DNA from: Spirochaetales bacterium | GTDB lineage: Bacteria > Spirochaetota > Leptospiria > Leptospirales > Leptonemataceae | Direction of reading: 5' to 3' | Assembly: GCA_015075425.1 (NCBI GenBank) | Contig: JABTUL010000002.1 | Span: 558,001-622,000 of the forward strand | Length of the DNA stretch: 64,000 nt | Shown: positions 1 to 7,547 of the stretch, in pieces | How the letters are laid out: each line of letters starts with the position of its first letter | Numbering within the stretch: position 1 is the stretch's first letter | Notes under the pieces: generated by a model | What the model was told of the DNA's origin: nothing | Database searches by the model: none | The model's input: only the letters and a program-made list of their open reading frames with translations | Position numbers and translations under genes: made by a program

Positions 1-1
1 T

Positions 2-94
2 CGTCAGGATGGCTGGGAAAAGAAGTCGGGCGAATCGTTAGAGAGCGAACTCCTGCCGGGTTTTACGGTCACGCGGGAGGAACTTGATGAGTAA
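2..94 (+). CDS. Uma2-family protein, C-terminal end only
   Basis: Open from the left edge in frame 2 to a TAA at 92-94. The last residues, SELLPGFTVTREELDE, match the usual Uma2 (DUF820) tail in which a short SxLLPGF segment precedes the final acidic helix. Uma2 proteins have a PD-(D/E)XK nuclease-like fold and are often multicopy; their biological role is poorly known. The catalytic part lies outside the window. A complete paralogue is present at 30257-30811. An insertion sequence begins 78 bp downstream. The assignment rests only on this short tail. Confidence 0.55.
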   Translation, partial: RQDGWEKKSGESLESELLPGFTVTREELDE

Positions 95-172
95 TGGCCG
101 GCTCCAGAAGCCCAGAAGCACCAAGACATTTTAGCATCCAAATGTCAACAGGGAAAGACTTCAGTCCATTTT

Positions 173-196
173 TTTGGGCGCACCCGCCAATCGTAG
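173..196 (+). repeat. Left terminal inverted repeat of the ISKra4-like element
   Basis: Contains CACCCGCCAATCGTAG; its reverse complement CTACGATTGGCGGGTG recurs, with a final A in place of G, at the right end (1619 onwards). It lies 62 bp before the likely transposase start. Confidence 0.8.
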
Positions 197-258
197 GAAA
201 AAGTGCTGGTACCGGCGGCCGTCTGGCCCAAGCTTCCCTGTAATTGCAGGGGGTGCTG

Positions 259-1609
259 ATGTTTTTCACAGATGCGGAAATCGAGGAGTTGGGAGAGCGT
301 TTCAAGGAAAGTCTCCGGAAGGGGGAGGAACACCCGGACCGGACGGCTCCAAACCTGGCGGAAATTCAGGATTGGATGATCCGTCACCATGTAGACCACC
401 CTGAAGTTCTGCTGAAGATTCTGGGAAAAATAGGACCGGGCCTGAAGGCCGGCGAAAAAAAAATGTCCTGAATGCGGAAGCCCGCAGAAATTCCAGGGAA
501 CTCGAGAGCGCAAACTAAATCTGGGCCGAACTGGTGTTATTGGAATTCATCGTGCATATTATACGTGCACTAACAAATCCTGCCGCTGCACAGAATTCCC
601 ACTGGAGAAAATCCTCGGACTGACACCTCATTCGGCGTCAGGAAAATTTGCTGAGCTATTGTGCTGGTTGGGCGCAGCCGTCCCCTTTGATCAGGCGCGT
701 CATTATCTCGGACGCTTTGAAAAAGTCGATATCACAGAGACTATGCTGCGCGAAACGGCCGAGGCGTATGGAGCATCATTCTGTGCTGCAGATGAATACA
801 GAAGCAAAGAGTTCGGTACGGTGTCTGCTGAGAAGACAGAAATTCTCTATGTTCAGGCAGACGGTGGCATGGTGCCGATTCGGGGAAAAACCCCTGAAAA
901 TCGGCTCAAAACCGAGTACAAGGAGGTAAAAGTTGGAGTTGTTTTTCGTACAGAGGATATCATCAGGAGAAAGTCTGCAAAAGGAAAAGAAATATGCCGT
1001 ATTACAAAAAAACGCTTCGCAACATCAATCGGTAAGGGCGTAGAGCACTTCGCACAACTCCTGAAGCGAGTGGCTGCGGAAGCCGGCAGCATGCGCGCGC
1101 AAACGATCGTCTTCATAAGCGATGGCGCGGACTGGCTGGACCATATGCGCGAAAGACTTTTTCCCCGGTCAGTGCACATTCTGGATTGGTACCACGCAAG
1201 TGAACACCTCTGGAATTGCGGGAAAGCCATCTTCGGGGAGAATGAAACCGCAAGCGTCAGGGAATGGGTGGAGCCACTTCGAGAAATGTTATGGAACGGA
1301 ATGGCCGAAGCGGTCTGCGAACGTCTACTCTTCGAAGCCAAGCGCCGGCCCCGAGTCCAGACCCCAATCATTGAATTACACAACTATTACAAAAGTCGCC
1401 TGGATAAGATGCGCTATCCGCATTTCCGCCGCATGGGATTCTTCATTGGGAGCGGTGCGGTCGAGAGCGCTCATAAGTACCTCGTCCAATCCCGGCTCAA
1501 GCAGGCCGGAATGAAATGGACCATCGACGGCGCATCCGCTATTATCCGGCTCCGCCAGATGCTCTACGACGGATCTTGGGACCTGCAATGGGGCCGGTCG
1601 GCCGCCTGA
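259..1609 (+). pseudogene. ISKra4-family transposase, split by a frameshift at an A9 tract
   Basis: The ATG at 259 has an AGGGGG ribosome site in front. Frame 1 runs to a TGA at 469-471. The rest of the protein continues in frame 2 from about 464 to 1609. The join is a run of nine A at 455-463; skipping one A reads straight into CPECGSP, the start of a zinc-finger-like part (CPEC, then CTNKSCRC). Further on are the hallmarks of a DDE transposase: D in ADGGMVPI, D in FISDGADWL, the WYHASEHLW block and the final GSGAVESAHKYL with its Glu. Combined length is about 450 aa, normal for the family. The break may be a dead copy or a slippage site of the kind insertion sequences use; the sequence alone cannot say. 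Confidence 0.8.
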
Positions 1610-1618
1610 ACCCCGGCG

Positions 1619-1643
1619 CTACGATTGGCGGGTACGCCCCAAA
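1619..1643 (+). repeat. Right terminal inverted repeat of the ISKra4-like element
   Basis: Begins CTACGATTGGCGGGTACG, 9 bp after the transposase stop codon, and is the inverted partner of 173-196. Confidence 0.8.
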
Positions 1644-1682
1644 TCCGACATAATTCGCCTGCGGTGCCATTGCGTATAAGTC

Positions 1683-1800
1683 CCAGCTATACGCACTTCG
1701 CAAAACCCGCAAGAAGTCCCCGCGCTTTGCAGCATTACTCTGCTCAACTATCCTTTCGCATACAATTTACGCATAAACAGCAACCCGGGTTATGCGCCAT
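1683..1800 (-). pseudogene. 3' remnant of a tail-collar gene plus its downstream repeat
   Basis: Read on the minus strand this stretch contains codons for CMRKDS and a stop, almost the same ending as CMRKDT in the two intact tail-collar genes at 2973-4115. After the stop comes a sequence (CTTCTTGCGGG, GCGAAGTGCGTATAGC) that recurs at 2536-2602. No coding part upstream of the last residues is recognisable. Confidence 0.5.
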
Positions 1801-1838
1801 TCGCCTTCGGCCGATGTCGAAGAGCGGGACGACCCCTC

Positions 1839-2129
1839 GGAACATCCGTTCGCCGCGGTGGCACCAGCCAGATCTGGAACTATTGCAATAATCTCACTCA
1901 TGGGGGCAAAAGCGACTGGCGGGTCTGGACAAACGATGAAGCCGCAAACCTGAACCTTGCCGCGTCTATGAATGTAGCCACCCTGGGCTATTCAGGATGG
2001 TCAGGCTGGCAGCTACACAGCGGAACAGCTACACAAGGTTACATCCGTTCTTCAGGGATCAGCAGCTTTGCAAGTCTCGGAAATAAGAGTGCCGCCAGCC
2101 CCAGCATTTGTGTACACGATGGTTCGTAG
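1839..2129 (+). pseudogene. C-terminal fragment of a Lcl/DUF1566-like protein
   Basis: An open frame ending in TAG at 2127-2129 reads YCNNLTHGGKSDWRVWT, then a Trp/Gly/Ser-rich stretch, then SICVHDGS. The pattern CxNLxxGGxxDWRxxT is typical of the Lcl C-terminal (DUF1566) domain of secreted proteins. The usual LPT is replaced by VWT and no start codon, signal peptide or N-terminal part is visible; similarity fades upstream of about 1840. I read it as a truncated gene. Its 3' end overlaps the toxin remnant on the other strand. Confidence 0.45.
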
Positions 2130-2191
2130 AAGATTCTGTAGTCTCCGATCCTGAAGCGATTTACGGAATGTCGCGGTTTCCGCGAGCCGGA
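2120..2191 (-). pseudogene. RelE/ParE-type toxin remnant (C-terminal part)
   Basis: The minus strand, two bases after the antitoxin stop, reads SGSRKPRHSVNRFRIGDYRIFYE. RFRIGDYRIFYE is the conserved C-terminal strand of RelE/ParE mRNA-interferase toxins. The N-terminal two thirds of a normal toxin of about 90 aa are absent, so the gene has been deleted internally. It sits where the toxin of an antitoxin-toxin operon belongs. Confidence 0.6.
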
Positions 2192-2193
2192 AA

Positions 2194-2425
2194 CTATTGG
2201 ACAAATTTGAAGCGGCCTTTCTTTATATCTGCCAAAGCGTCCTTGATATTGCGATCAAATTCGGGGTATGCCAGAATTTCCGACATTTCCTCATCTGAAA
2301 CGAATTTTTCTTCCAGAATGAAAGAACGGGCAGCCGTTTCAAGATAGTTTGAAACCGTGCGGTTCTGAGCTGCTGCTGCGAGCTTTATCTCTTTGTAGCC
2401 GGTCATCGACTCGCATCGTAATCAT
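2194..2425 (-). pseudogene. Ribbon-helix-helix antitoxin with a one-base frameshift
   Basis: One frame starts MITMRVDD, the standard beginning of a CopG/RHH antitoxin. A different frame continues GYKEIKLAAAAQNRTVSNYL and ends with a DEEM-containing tail of normal antitoxin type. Removing one C in GATGACCGGCTAC (about 2403) would restore a continuous protein of about 76 aa. As it stands, an ATG at 2404-2406 could still give 70 aa, but without the beta strand that binds DNA. Its partner toxin next door is also truncated, so the module appears dead. Confidence 0.65.
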
Positions 2426-2529
2426 CTTGGCCACGAAATACAATTGATCCTTTCTGAAGCGAACGTATTCACCCGCACGATGTCAAGCATTTACAGTGGG
2501 AAATGAGGAAAACCGGTCCACATTGGCGC

Positions 2530-2870
2530 TATCGTCCCGGCTATACGCACTTCGCAAAGCCCGCAAGAAGTCCCCGCTATACGCACTTCGCCAAACCCGC
2601 AAAAAAGTGCCGGTTTTGCGCAACCCGCGCGAAACCACCCCCGCCCCACCAACCCATGATTGCCATTGCGGCTAACCGGCTTTGCTTGAGCTTTTTTGCC
2701 GCAGTGGAGCTCCGTCGAAGCAAAGCCAAGGCGTGGTTCTCAGCGAACGGGCCTGCCATTGCAGCAATACTCTGCATCAACTATCTTTCCTCATGCAATA
2801 GATCACGCGTGATCAATGGGTAGAGCGCAATGCGCATAAACAGCAACCCAGGTTATGCGCCTGGGCCTCA
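2530..2870 (-). pseudogene. Decayed tail-collar gene end with repeated downstream sequence
   Basis: No gene is recognised between 2426 and 2972. Minus-strand codons near 2785-2811 spell IYCMRKDS and a stop, again the tail-collar ending. Two copies of a roughly 36 bp element carrying TATACGCACTTCGC lie at 2542-2602, one partly degenerate; a third copy is at 1687-1722. An imperfect inverted repeat, GCGCATAA with TTATGCGC, lies at 2830-2861 and nearly recurs at 1768-1797. Confidence 0.5.
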
Positions 2871-2972
2871 CGCGTGTTGCGGTCCACTGCGACGAACCTG
2901 GCAAATTCGCAACATCAGTTCGCTGTGCGGCCGTGGTCCATACTTTAGCCCATCGCCTTTATGGGCACTTCA

Positions 2973-3548
2973 TCAAGTATCTTTACGCATGCAATAAATC
3001 AGAGCCACATTGCGCGGCCGGGTTTCGTTGGCCGTGCGGGGAGTCCCGTTGCCGCCGTCTGCGACGTAAATCCCCGCTCTGCTAAATAGATTGCCCAAGT
3101 CAACAGCCCCGCCTTGTACATGGGAATCACCCTCGGCCCCTATGCCTGAATTATATCTGTGACCATGCCTGTGTCCCTGAAATGCATCCTGTTGCAGGTC
3201 GGCCAGACTGCGCGCACCACCGGGATCCTGGTTCCCATCGGCCCGTGTTCCTGCTGCGGATCCAAAACTGTTCAACCCCCGAATGAATTGCCCGCGCAGA
3301 TCCGGCGTGCTGTTGGTCCCATCAGCAGCAAGCCAGCCACTCGGACAGGCACTCAGATAGAAAGCCATGATCGCGCCTTCGGGAGCGGCCATCTGAAAGT
3401 TGGCGTTGATTTTGGACGCGGACACCACTTCTCCCGAAGTAAAGGTATTGATGCTTTGCGCCACGATAAAGGTCAGGCCAATGAACACCGCCGCGCCGCC
3501 GGCAAAGGCCGCGCCTTTCAGGAATGATTTCTTGAGTTCTTGTTTCAT
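2973..3548 (-). CDS. Membrane-anchored tail-collar domain protein (copy 1)
   Basis: 191 aa. Residues 12-32 form one hydrophobic segment (GAAFAGGAAVFIGLTFIVAQ) that could be a signal anchor. The rest carries the phage tail-collar signature: APEGAIMAFYLSACPSGW, DGTNSTPDLRGQFIRG, and a C-terminal NETRPRNVALIYCMRKDT. Such domains form trimeric adhesive tips in phages; in spirochaetes stand-alone copies are common and their role is unknown. The ATG abuts the TAA of the upstream copy (TAAATG), and its ribosome site AAGGA lies in that gene's last codons, so the two are translated together. The glycine-rich part between residues 85 and 165 differs from its twin. Confidence 0.75.
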   Translation of the reverse strand: MKQELKKSFLKGAAFAGGAAVFIGLTFIVAQSINTFTSGEVVSASKINANFQMAAPEGAIMAFYLSACPSGWLAADGTNSTPDLRGQFIRGLNSFGSAAGTRADGNQDPGGARSLADLQQDAFQGHRHGHRYNSGIGAEGDSHVQGGAVDLGNLFSRAGIYVADGGNGTPRTANETRPRNVALIYCMRKDT

Positions 3549-4115
3549 TTAAGTGTCCTTCCGCATGCAAAAGGTGAGAGCTACGTTCTTCGGCCGCGTT
3601 TCGTTCGCCGTGCGCGGTGTGCCATTTGTGCCATCAGTCCGAGGGGCGCGGACACCGGCATCAAAGACGTTGTTGGTGGCATTGGTTCCTGCAATGTTCC
3701 GGGGAATATAGGGCGGGCCGGGACCAACATCACCGTCGTGGCCATATAGATCATGCCAGTGACCCTGGAATGCATCGTCCTGGGCTGCGCCTTCTGTCCG
3801 CGCACCATCCGGGTCCCGGCTGGTGGCGTTGCCAGGATCACGACCCCGAACAAAACGGCCGCGCAGATCCGGTGTGCTGTTGGTGCCATCGGCCAAAATC
3901 CAGCCATCGGGACAGGCGCTCAAATAGAAAGCCATGATCGCCCCTTCAGGAGCGGCCATCTGAAAGTTAGCATTGATTTTGGACGCGGAGACGACTTCTC
4001 CGGAAGTGAATGTATTGATGCTTTGCGCCACGATAAAAGTCAGGCCAATGAACACCGCCGCGCCGCCGGCAAAGGCCGCGCCTTTCAGGAATGATTTTTT
4101 GATTTCTTGTTTCAT
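3549..4115 (-). CDS. Membrane-anchored tail-collar domain protein (copy 2)
   Basis: 188 aa and a close relative of the gene directly downstream. The first 70 residues are nearly identical, including the hydrophobic anchor and TFTSGEVVSASKINANFQM. The middle (ATSRDPDGARTEG and a GPGPP stretch) has diverged, while the end (ANETRPKNVALTFCMRKDT) is conserved. Start chosen at the ATG at 4113-4115, with AAGGAC 6 bases upstream; a longer reading would run into the remnant of another copy. The pattern of a constant anchor, constant tail and variable middle suggests an array that diversifies by duplication. Function is unknown; surface exposure is inferred from the anchor. Confidence 0.75.
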   Translation of the reverse strand: MKQEIKKSFLKGAAFAGGAAVFIGLTFIVAQSINTFTSGEVVSASKINANFQMAAPEGAIMAFYLSACPDGWILADGTNSTPDLRGRFVRGRDPGNATSRDPDGARTEGAAQDDAFQGHWHDLYGHDGDVGPGPPYIPRNIAGTNATNNVFDAGVRAPRTDGTNGTPRTANETRPKNVALTFCMRKDT

Positions 4116-4172
4116 TTGAGTGTCCTTGCCGTAGATCGGTTCGCCGTGCCGCCGTGGTTCCACACCGTATAC
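4116..4172 (-). pseudogene. 3' remnant of a further tail-collar copy
   Basis: Upstream of copy 2 the minus strand reads GCACGGCGAACC and then GGCAAGGACACTCAA, matching the codons for TANE and KDT at the ends of the intact copies with the part between deleted. It now serves as the leader and ribosome site of copy 2. Confidence 0.5.
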
Positions 4173-4311
4173 GGTTAGCATGGGATTGTGTCTCAAAAAA
4201 ACAAGGATTTTTGCCCTTTTTTTCACTGCGACCGGGTGATGGTGGCTGTTTTTCCGGTCAGGCCCGGAAAACCCTCAACTATCCACCCCATTGCTCGAAT
4301 TAGGGAGTATC

Positions 4312-5610
4312 ATGCTGCCTGTTCTCCGTGCATATCTGCTCTTGCTCTTCACAGCCTCACTGGCAGCCCGGACAGACCAGGCACGGCACTGGCTGGATCA
4401 GGCGGACTGGGAATACCGATCCGGAAGTTTTGAACGCGCCGAATTTCATTTGCGCCAGGCCCTGGCGGCGGACCCCCGGTGGATGGAGAAGGATGCCCGC
4501 GCGCTGAGGTTGCGCGGACTGGTGGATCTGGCTGCCGGAAAAACACTCAGTGGTTACAATTATTTACAATTATCCCTGGAAATTCAGGACGATGCCCGCC
4601 TCTACTATATGGTCGCCGACCATCATCTTTCTTTGCGAAATCATCGCTCAGCGGCAGAGGCCTACGCACGCGCGGTGCGGAGCCAGAAATCGGCGCCCCT
4701 GCATGGCTCCTATACCCATCTTGCCTTTTTGCCGCTGGCCTGTCCGGTCGTCCAGGGAGAAGCCTGGCTTGCTGCCCGGCGCAAAAACGACTTTGCCGAC
4801 TTCAGTCGGCTGCCGCTTCTTGCCGAATCTTCCCTCACCCGGGAGGAGCTGGTGGTTTCCGCTTACCTGGCAGAGGCTCTGGGACGCCTTTATTCTATTG
4901 AGAACAACCGCAGCAGTGAGGAAGCGCTGCAGACTCTGCTTTCCGGTACCTCCGCCAAAGACTTTTTATTTCCTGATACGCTGGAATACATTCGCAATCG
5001 GCACAAAACCGATGCACACGACCGCTGCTTTAATCGCATCCAGGCCCTCTACCGGGAGCAGGAAGCCCGAATCTCTGCGGGGACCACAGAAGCCACACTG
5101 GGCTACCTTCCTTTTTTAAAAGAAAAAACAAAACTTCTTTTCTGGTTGCGCGCGGCTCATGCTCCCGACCCCTCCAGTTACTATTCGTTCAGTTCCTTTT
5201 TGCTTCAGGAAGGAGAATCGCTTGAGGCCTTGCACCTGGCCCGTCGTGCTCTGAAATTGCAGCTCAACTGGCCGGAGCTTCCGCCTGAGCGTCTTTCCGA
5301 TCTGCTGGCAACCATGAGAATGCTCGAACATATCTACCGTGAACGCGGAGAGCCTTCCGCATCCCGCTCGGCGGGTCTTTTCTGCGCGGAACTGGAAAAG
5401 CTGCGCAAAGGAGAAGCAACGCTGGGGCCGCCGGTGCAGCGAAAGCTCCGTGAGATTGCCAGAGAAAATTATGAATGGCGCGAAGGCCTGGTATTTCTCA
5501 TTGCCACGTCAGCAGAGCCAGAAAAAGGCCGCTACCGCAAAATGCTGGATCGGCGGGATGAAAAACACTCGGAAAAAGAACTTTTTTCCGCCTACCAATT
5601 TCTTTACTGA
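4312..5610 (+). CDS. Secreted TPR-like protein
   Basis: 432 aa from the ATG at 4312, which has GGGAG four bases upstream; an in-frame TTG at 4291 would spoil the signal peptide. Residues 1-20 (MLPVLRAYLLLLFTASLAAR) form an export signal. The body is helical with TPR-like units, for example WLDQADWEYRSGSFERAEFH and SAAEAYARAV, and a second pair near residues 285-310 (GESLEALHLARRALKL). No catalytic motif is visible. It probably sits in the periplasm as a scaffold. It stands alone between the collar genes and a nucleotidyltransferase gene. Confidence 0.65.
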   Translation: MLPVLRAYLLLLFTASLAARTDQARHWLDQADWEYRSGSFERAEFHLRQALAADPRWMEKDARALRLRGLVDLAAGKTLSGYNYLQLSLEIQDDARLYYMVADHHLSLRNHRSAAEAYARAVRSQKSAPLHGSYTHLAFLPLACPVVQGEAWLAARRKNDFADFSRLPLLAESSLTREELVVSAYLAEALGRLYSIENNRSSEEALQTLLSGTSAKDFLFPDTLEYIRNRHKTDAHDRCFNRIQALYREQEARISAGTTEATLGYLPFLKEKTKLLFWLRAAHAPDPSSYYSFSSFLLQEGESLEALHLARRALKLQLNWPELPPERLSDLLATMRMLEHIYRERGEPSASRSAGLFCAELEKLRKGEATLGPPVQRKLREIARENYEWREGLVFLIATSAEPEKGRYRKMLDRRDEKHSEKELFSAYQFLY

Positions 5611-5681
5611 GAAAAGGAGCTGTAATTTGCGGCTTGAGTGTCAACATAGGGCCACTAAACACAGTATGTGCTGAAATTGAA

Positions 5682-6017
5682 ATGAATGAATTTACCGCAA
5701 AACTGGATTTTCAAGCCCTGAGTGAATTTTGTCAGCAAAATCACATCAGCCGGTTGGCGATATTTGGTTCTGTCGCTCGTGGTGATGATACTCCCGAAAG
5801 TGACCTGGATGTTCTTGTCGAATTTGAACCGGGCAAAACTCCGGGCTTTGCTTTTTTTGGGTTGTCCGATGATCTTGAGAAGATTTTCCACAGGGAGGTG
5901 GACCTCAATACCCCCGGTTTTTTAAGTATGCACTTTCGGGCAGAGGTGTTGGAGCAGGCCAGAACACTGTATCAAAGCTGCCGCGGGCCGCATCGCGCAG
6001 CCGGGGAGATGGATTGA
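5682..6017 (+). CDS. MNT-type nucleotidyltransferase (MntA-like)
   Basis: 111 aa. Residues 22-42 carry the polymerase-beta nucleotidyltransferase signature: FGSVARGDDTPESDLDVLVEF, that is GS, G and the DxD metal ligands; a third Asp follows in EVDLNTP. Small proteins of this type pair with HEPN proteins as MNT-HEPN toxin-antitoxin systems, in which the transferase adds AMP to the HEPN toxin. Here the only HEPN gene nearby is convergent and frameshifted. The tail after LYQS is unusual and looks like read-through into unrelated sequence. Start taken at the first ATG of the conserved region; no good ribosome site is visible. Confidence 0.75.
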   Translation: MNEFTAKLDFQALSEFCQQNHISRLAIFGSVARGDDTPESDLDVLVEFEPGKTPGFAFFGLSDDLEKIFHREVDLNTPGFLSMHFRAEVLEQARTLYQSCRGPHRAAGEMD

Positions 6018-6029
6018 AACGATACGGTT

Positions 6030-6471
6030 TTACGCCGAAACGAAGCGAATATGGCGCATCCGCCGGATACCACTTATATGTTTACCCATCATGGCCAGAA
6101 TGCGGTCGGCACCCTGGATAGCCTGACTGGCTTCCGCCTTTCCGTAGATTTCAGTGGGAATCAAATCCACATCCCCGTAGAAGGCGATTTCACGATCTTT
6201 CCTGAGGCGCCGGGAAATGGCCGCGGCTTCTTCCAGTTCCGTATCCCGATGTTTCGGAAAGCGATCCCGTAATTGCAGCAGAAACGGGCCCACGACGTGG
6301 GATTTAGGCGGTTCCAAGCCTTTGATGCGCAGCATGGAGAGCCAGCTCCACGATTTCCTGGGCTTTCTGCAGCACATCCGACCAGGCCTCCTTACGAAAC
6401 AAAACATCCAGGATTTCTCTCCGATACTCTGCTTTGCGAAAGTAACTGCGCCCGAGGTCCTGAACCGTCAT
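6030..6471 (-). pseudogene. HEPN-domain protein, frameshifted
   Basis: The ATG at 6469-6471 starts MTVQDLGRSYFRKAEYRR and reads to KAQEIVELALHAA, typical of the first HEPN helices. The frame then fails near 6330. Another frame continues RIKGLEPPKSHVVGP and LRKDREIAFYGDVDL to a stop at 6030. The combined protein would be about 145 aa, full length for this HEPN family. Loss of a five-base CTGCG unit in GCTGCGCTGCGC would explain the break, because LHAALRIKG is the expected reading. HEPN proteins of this group are RNases or their relatives, usually next to an MNT gene; an MNT gene lies 12 bp away on the other strand. Confidence 0.7.
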
Positions 6472-6487
6472 AGCACAGCGGCTGAAA

Positions 6488-7273
6488 CTACCAGGAATCC
6501 AGCACCACGATCGTACCATTGGCCAGAGCATGGGCCAGCAGCGGATACAAAAGCCCATCGGTTTGGATCCGGATCAAAGCCAGCAGAGCCGCCGCCATAA
6601 AATACAGCCAGCCCATCAGCAGAGTGGAAGGTAGATGAAGTGCCGTAAAGAGCAGCGCAGAAAGGATATGACCGGCAAAATGCGGGGATCGTCCAACCAT
6701 GCCTGGAATCAGCTCACGGAAAAGGATTTCCTCAAGCAGAGGTGCCGTCACCGCGCCACTGGCCAGAATCCAGAAATGGATCCCGGTCAGTTTCATCACA
6801 GGGCCTTTGTCCTGCATGCCAATAAAAGCAAGTGTCCAGATGAGAGCAATGCTCATCGCAAAAGTTGTTAGTATTCCTGTAGCATCGATCTGCCAGCGAA
6901 ACAAGAGCCGCGCTCTGTAGGCCGGCAGGAAGTAAAGAGCCAGCGGAGCCAGTGATGCAAAAATCCAGGGTGTAAAAAGAGTCCAGCGCGTCAGTGGCGA
7001 CATAGAAAAGTGCAGGCTATGATAGCTGAACATCGCCCCCGTCGTAAGAAGTAAAAGAAACGTAAGAATGGCCAGCAAAGGACTGTGGCGGGCGGAAAGA
7101 ATTTGCCCCAGATCACGCTGGATTTCTTTTTGCGCCGGAGCTTTAAGCCGCCGGTAATCCGCAGCTGCCTGGTTGAGTTCCTGCAACTGCGTAACTTCGA
7201 GTTCCGGACTGATGGCGCGGCGTCCGCCTGGACCGAGCAGCAGCCAGAGAAGGCCTGCGCGTGAACGATTCAC
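6488..7273 (-). CDS. CPBP-family intramembrane metalloprotease
   Basis: 261 aa with several membrane segments. The three CPBP (Abi/CAAX protease) motifs are present: EEILFRE near residue 180, FTALH near 208 and HALAN near 251; these Glu, His and Asn residues hold the zinc and the active water in the Rce1 fold. Bacterial members cleave membrane or lipidated peptides, sometimes linked to bacteriocin immunity; the substrate here is unknown. The GTG start overlaps the previous stop (GTGA, 7270-7273), so it is coupled to the small gene upstream. Confidence 0.8.
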   Translation of the reverse strand: MNRSRAGLLWLLLGPGGRRAISPELEVTQLQELNQAAADYRRLKAPAQKEIQRDLGQILSARHSPLLAILTFLLLLTTGAMFSYHSLHFSMSPLTRWTLFTPWIFASLAPLALYFLPAYRARLLFRWQIDATGILTTFAMSIALIWTLAFIGMQDKGPVMKLTGIHFWILASGAVTAPLLEEILFRELIPGMVGRSPHFAGHILSALLFTALHLPSTLLMGWLYFMAAALLALIRIQTDGLLYPLLAHALANGTIVVLDSW

Positions 7274-7509
7274 TGCCCTTTGCTGAGGATATGGTCGCGG
7301 AAGCGACCCAGCAAATCGGCGGAGCCGGTAAAAAGCACTTCAATCTCATCTTTTTCCAGATTGTAAATTACAGGGGTCTTGAGCGCATCCGCAAACTCGG
7401 CCGCACTGATCCTTGCCGCCTCATCACGCATGAAGGCATACCAGGTAGCCAGCACCACTTTCAAATGGGCCATCTCTTTGACCGGTATGGAAATCACCTT
7501 CTGGTTCAT
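7270..7509 (-). CDS. Small conserved-looking protein of unknown function
   Basis: 79 aa from the ATG at 7507-7509 (MNQKVISIPVKEMAHL); an in-frame ATG at 7522-7524 is an alternative. I recognise no family. It is soluble, mixed alpha/beta in appearance, and ends RFRDHILSKGQ. It lies between an outer-membrane protein gene and the CPBP protease gene, whose start codon overlaps its stop, so the three probably form one transcript. Confidence 0.5.
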   Translation of the reverse strand: MNQKVISIPVKEMAHLKVVLATWYAFMRDEAARISAAEFADALKTPVIYNLEKDEIEVLFTGSADLLGRFRDHILSKGQ

Positions 7510-7547
7510 GGAGCATACCGGACGCATCCGGCCGGGAAAGGCAAGCG

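Larger units (their letters stand above)
173..1643 (+). mobile_element. ISKra4-like insertion sequence with terminal inverted repeats
   Basis: An element of about 1.47 kb bounded by inverted repeats of 24 and 25 bp that match except for one substitution and one extra C. It encodes one transposase of ISKra4 type, interrupted by a frameshift. I could not identify a convincing target-site duplication. It lies between the end of a Uma2 gene and a stretch of gene remnants. Confidence 0.8.

Noticed and set aside
853-1383. Long open frame antisense to the transposase
   Set aside because: It is a mirror of the coding frame, has no ribosome site and no family resemblance.
2542-2602. Short tandem repeats that could start a CRISPR array
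   Set aside because: Only two units in a row, no regular spacers and no cas genes.
1683-2870. Integron attC-like inverted repeats (GCGCATAA / TTATGCGC) and cassette-like gene remnants
   Set aside because: The arms are only about 13 bases apart, GTTATGC does not fit the GTTRRRY core, no integrase is present, and the repeats are better explained as ends of dead tail-collar genes.
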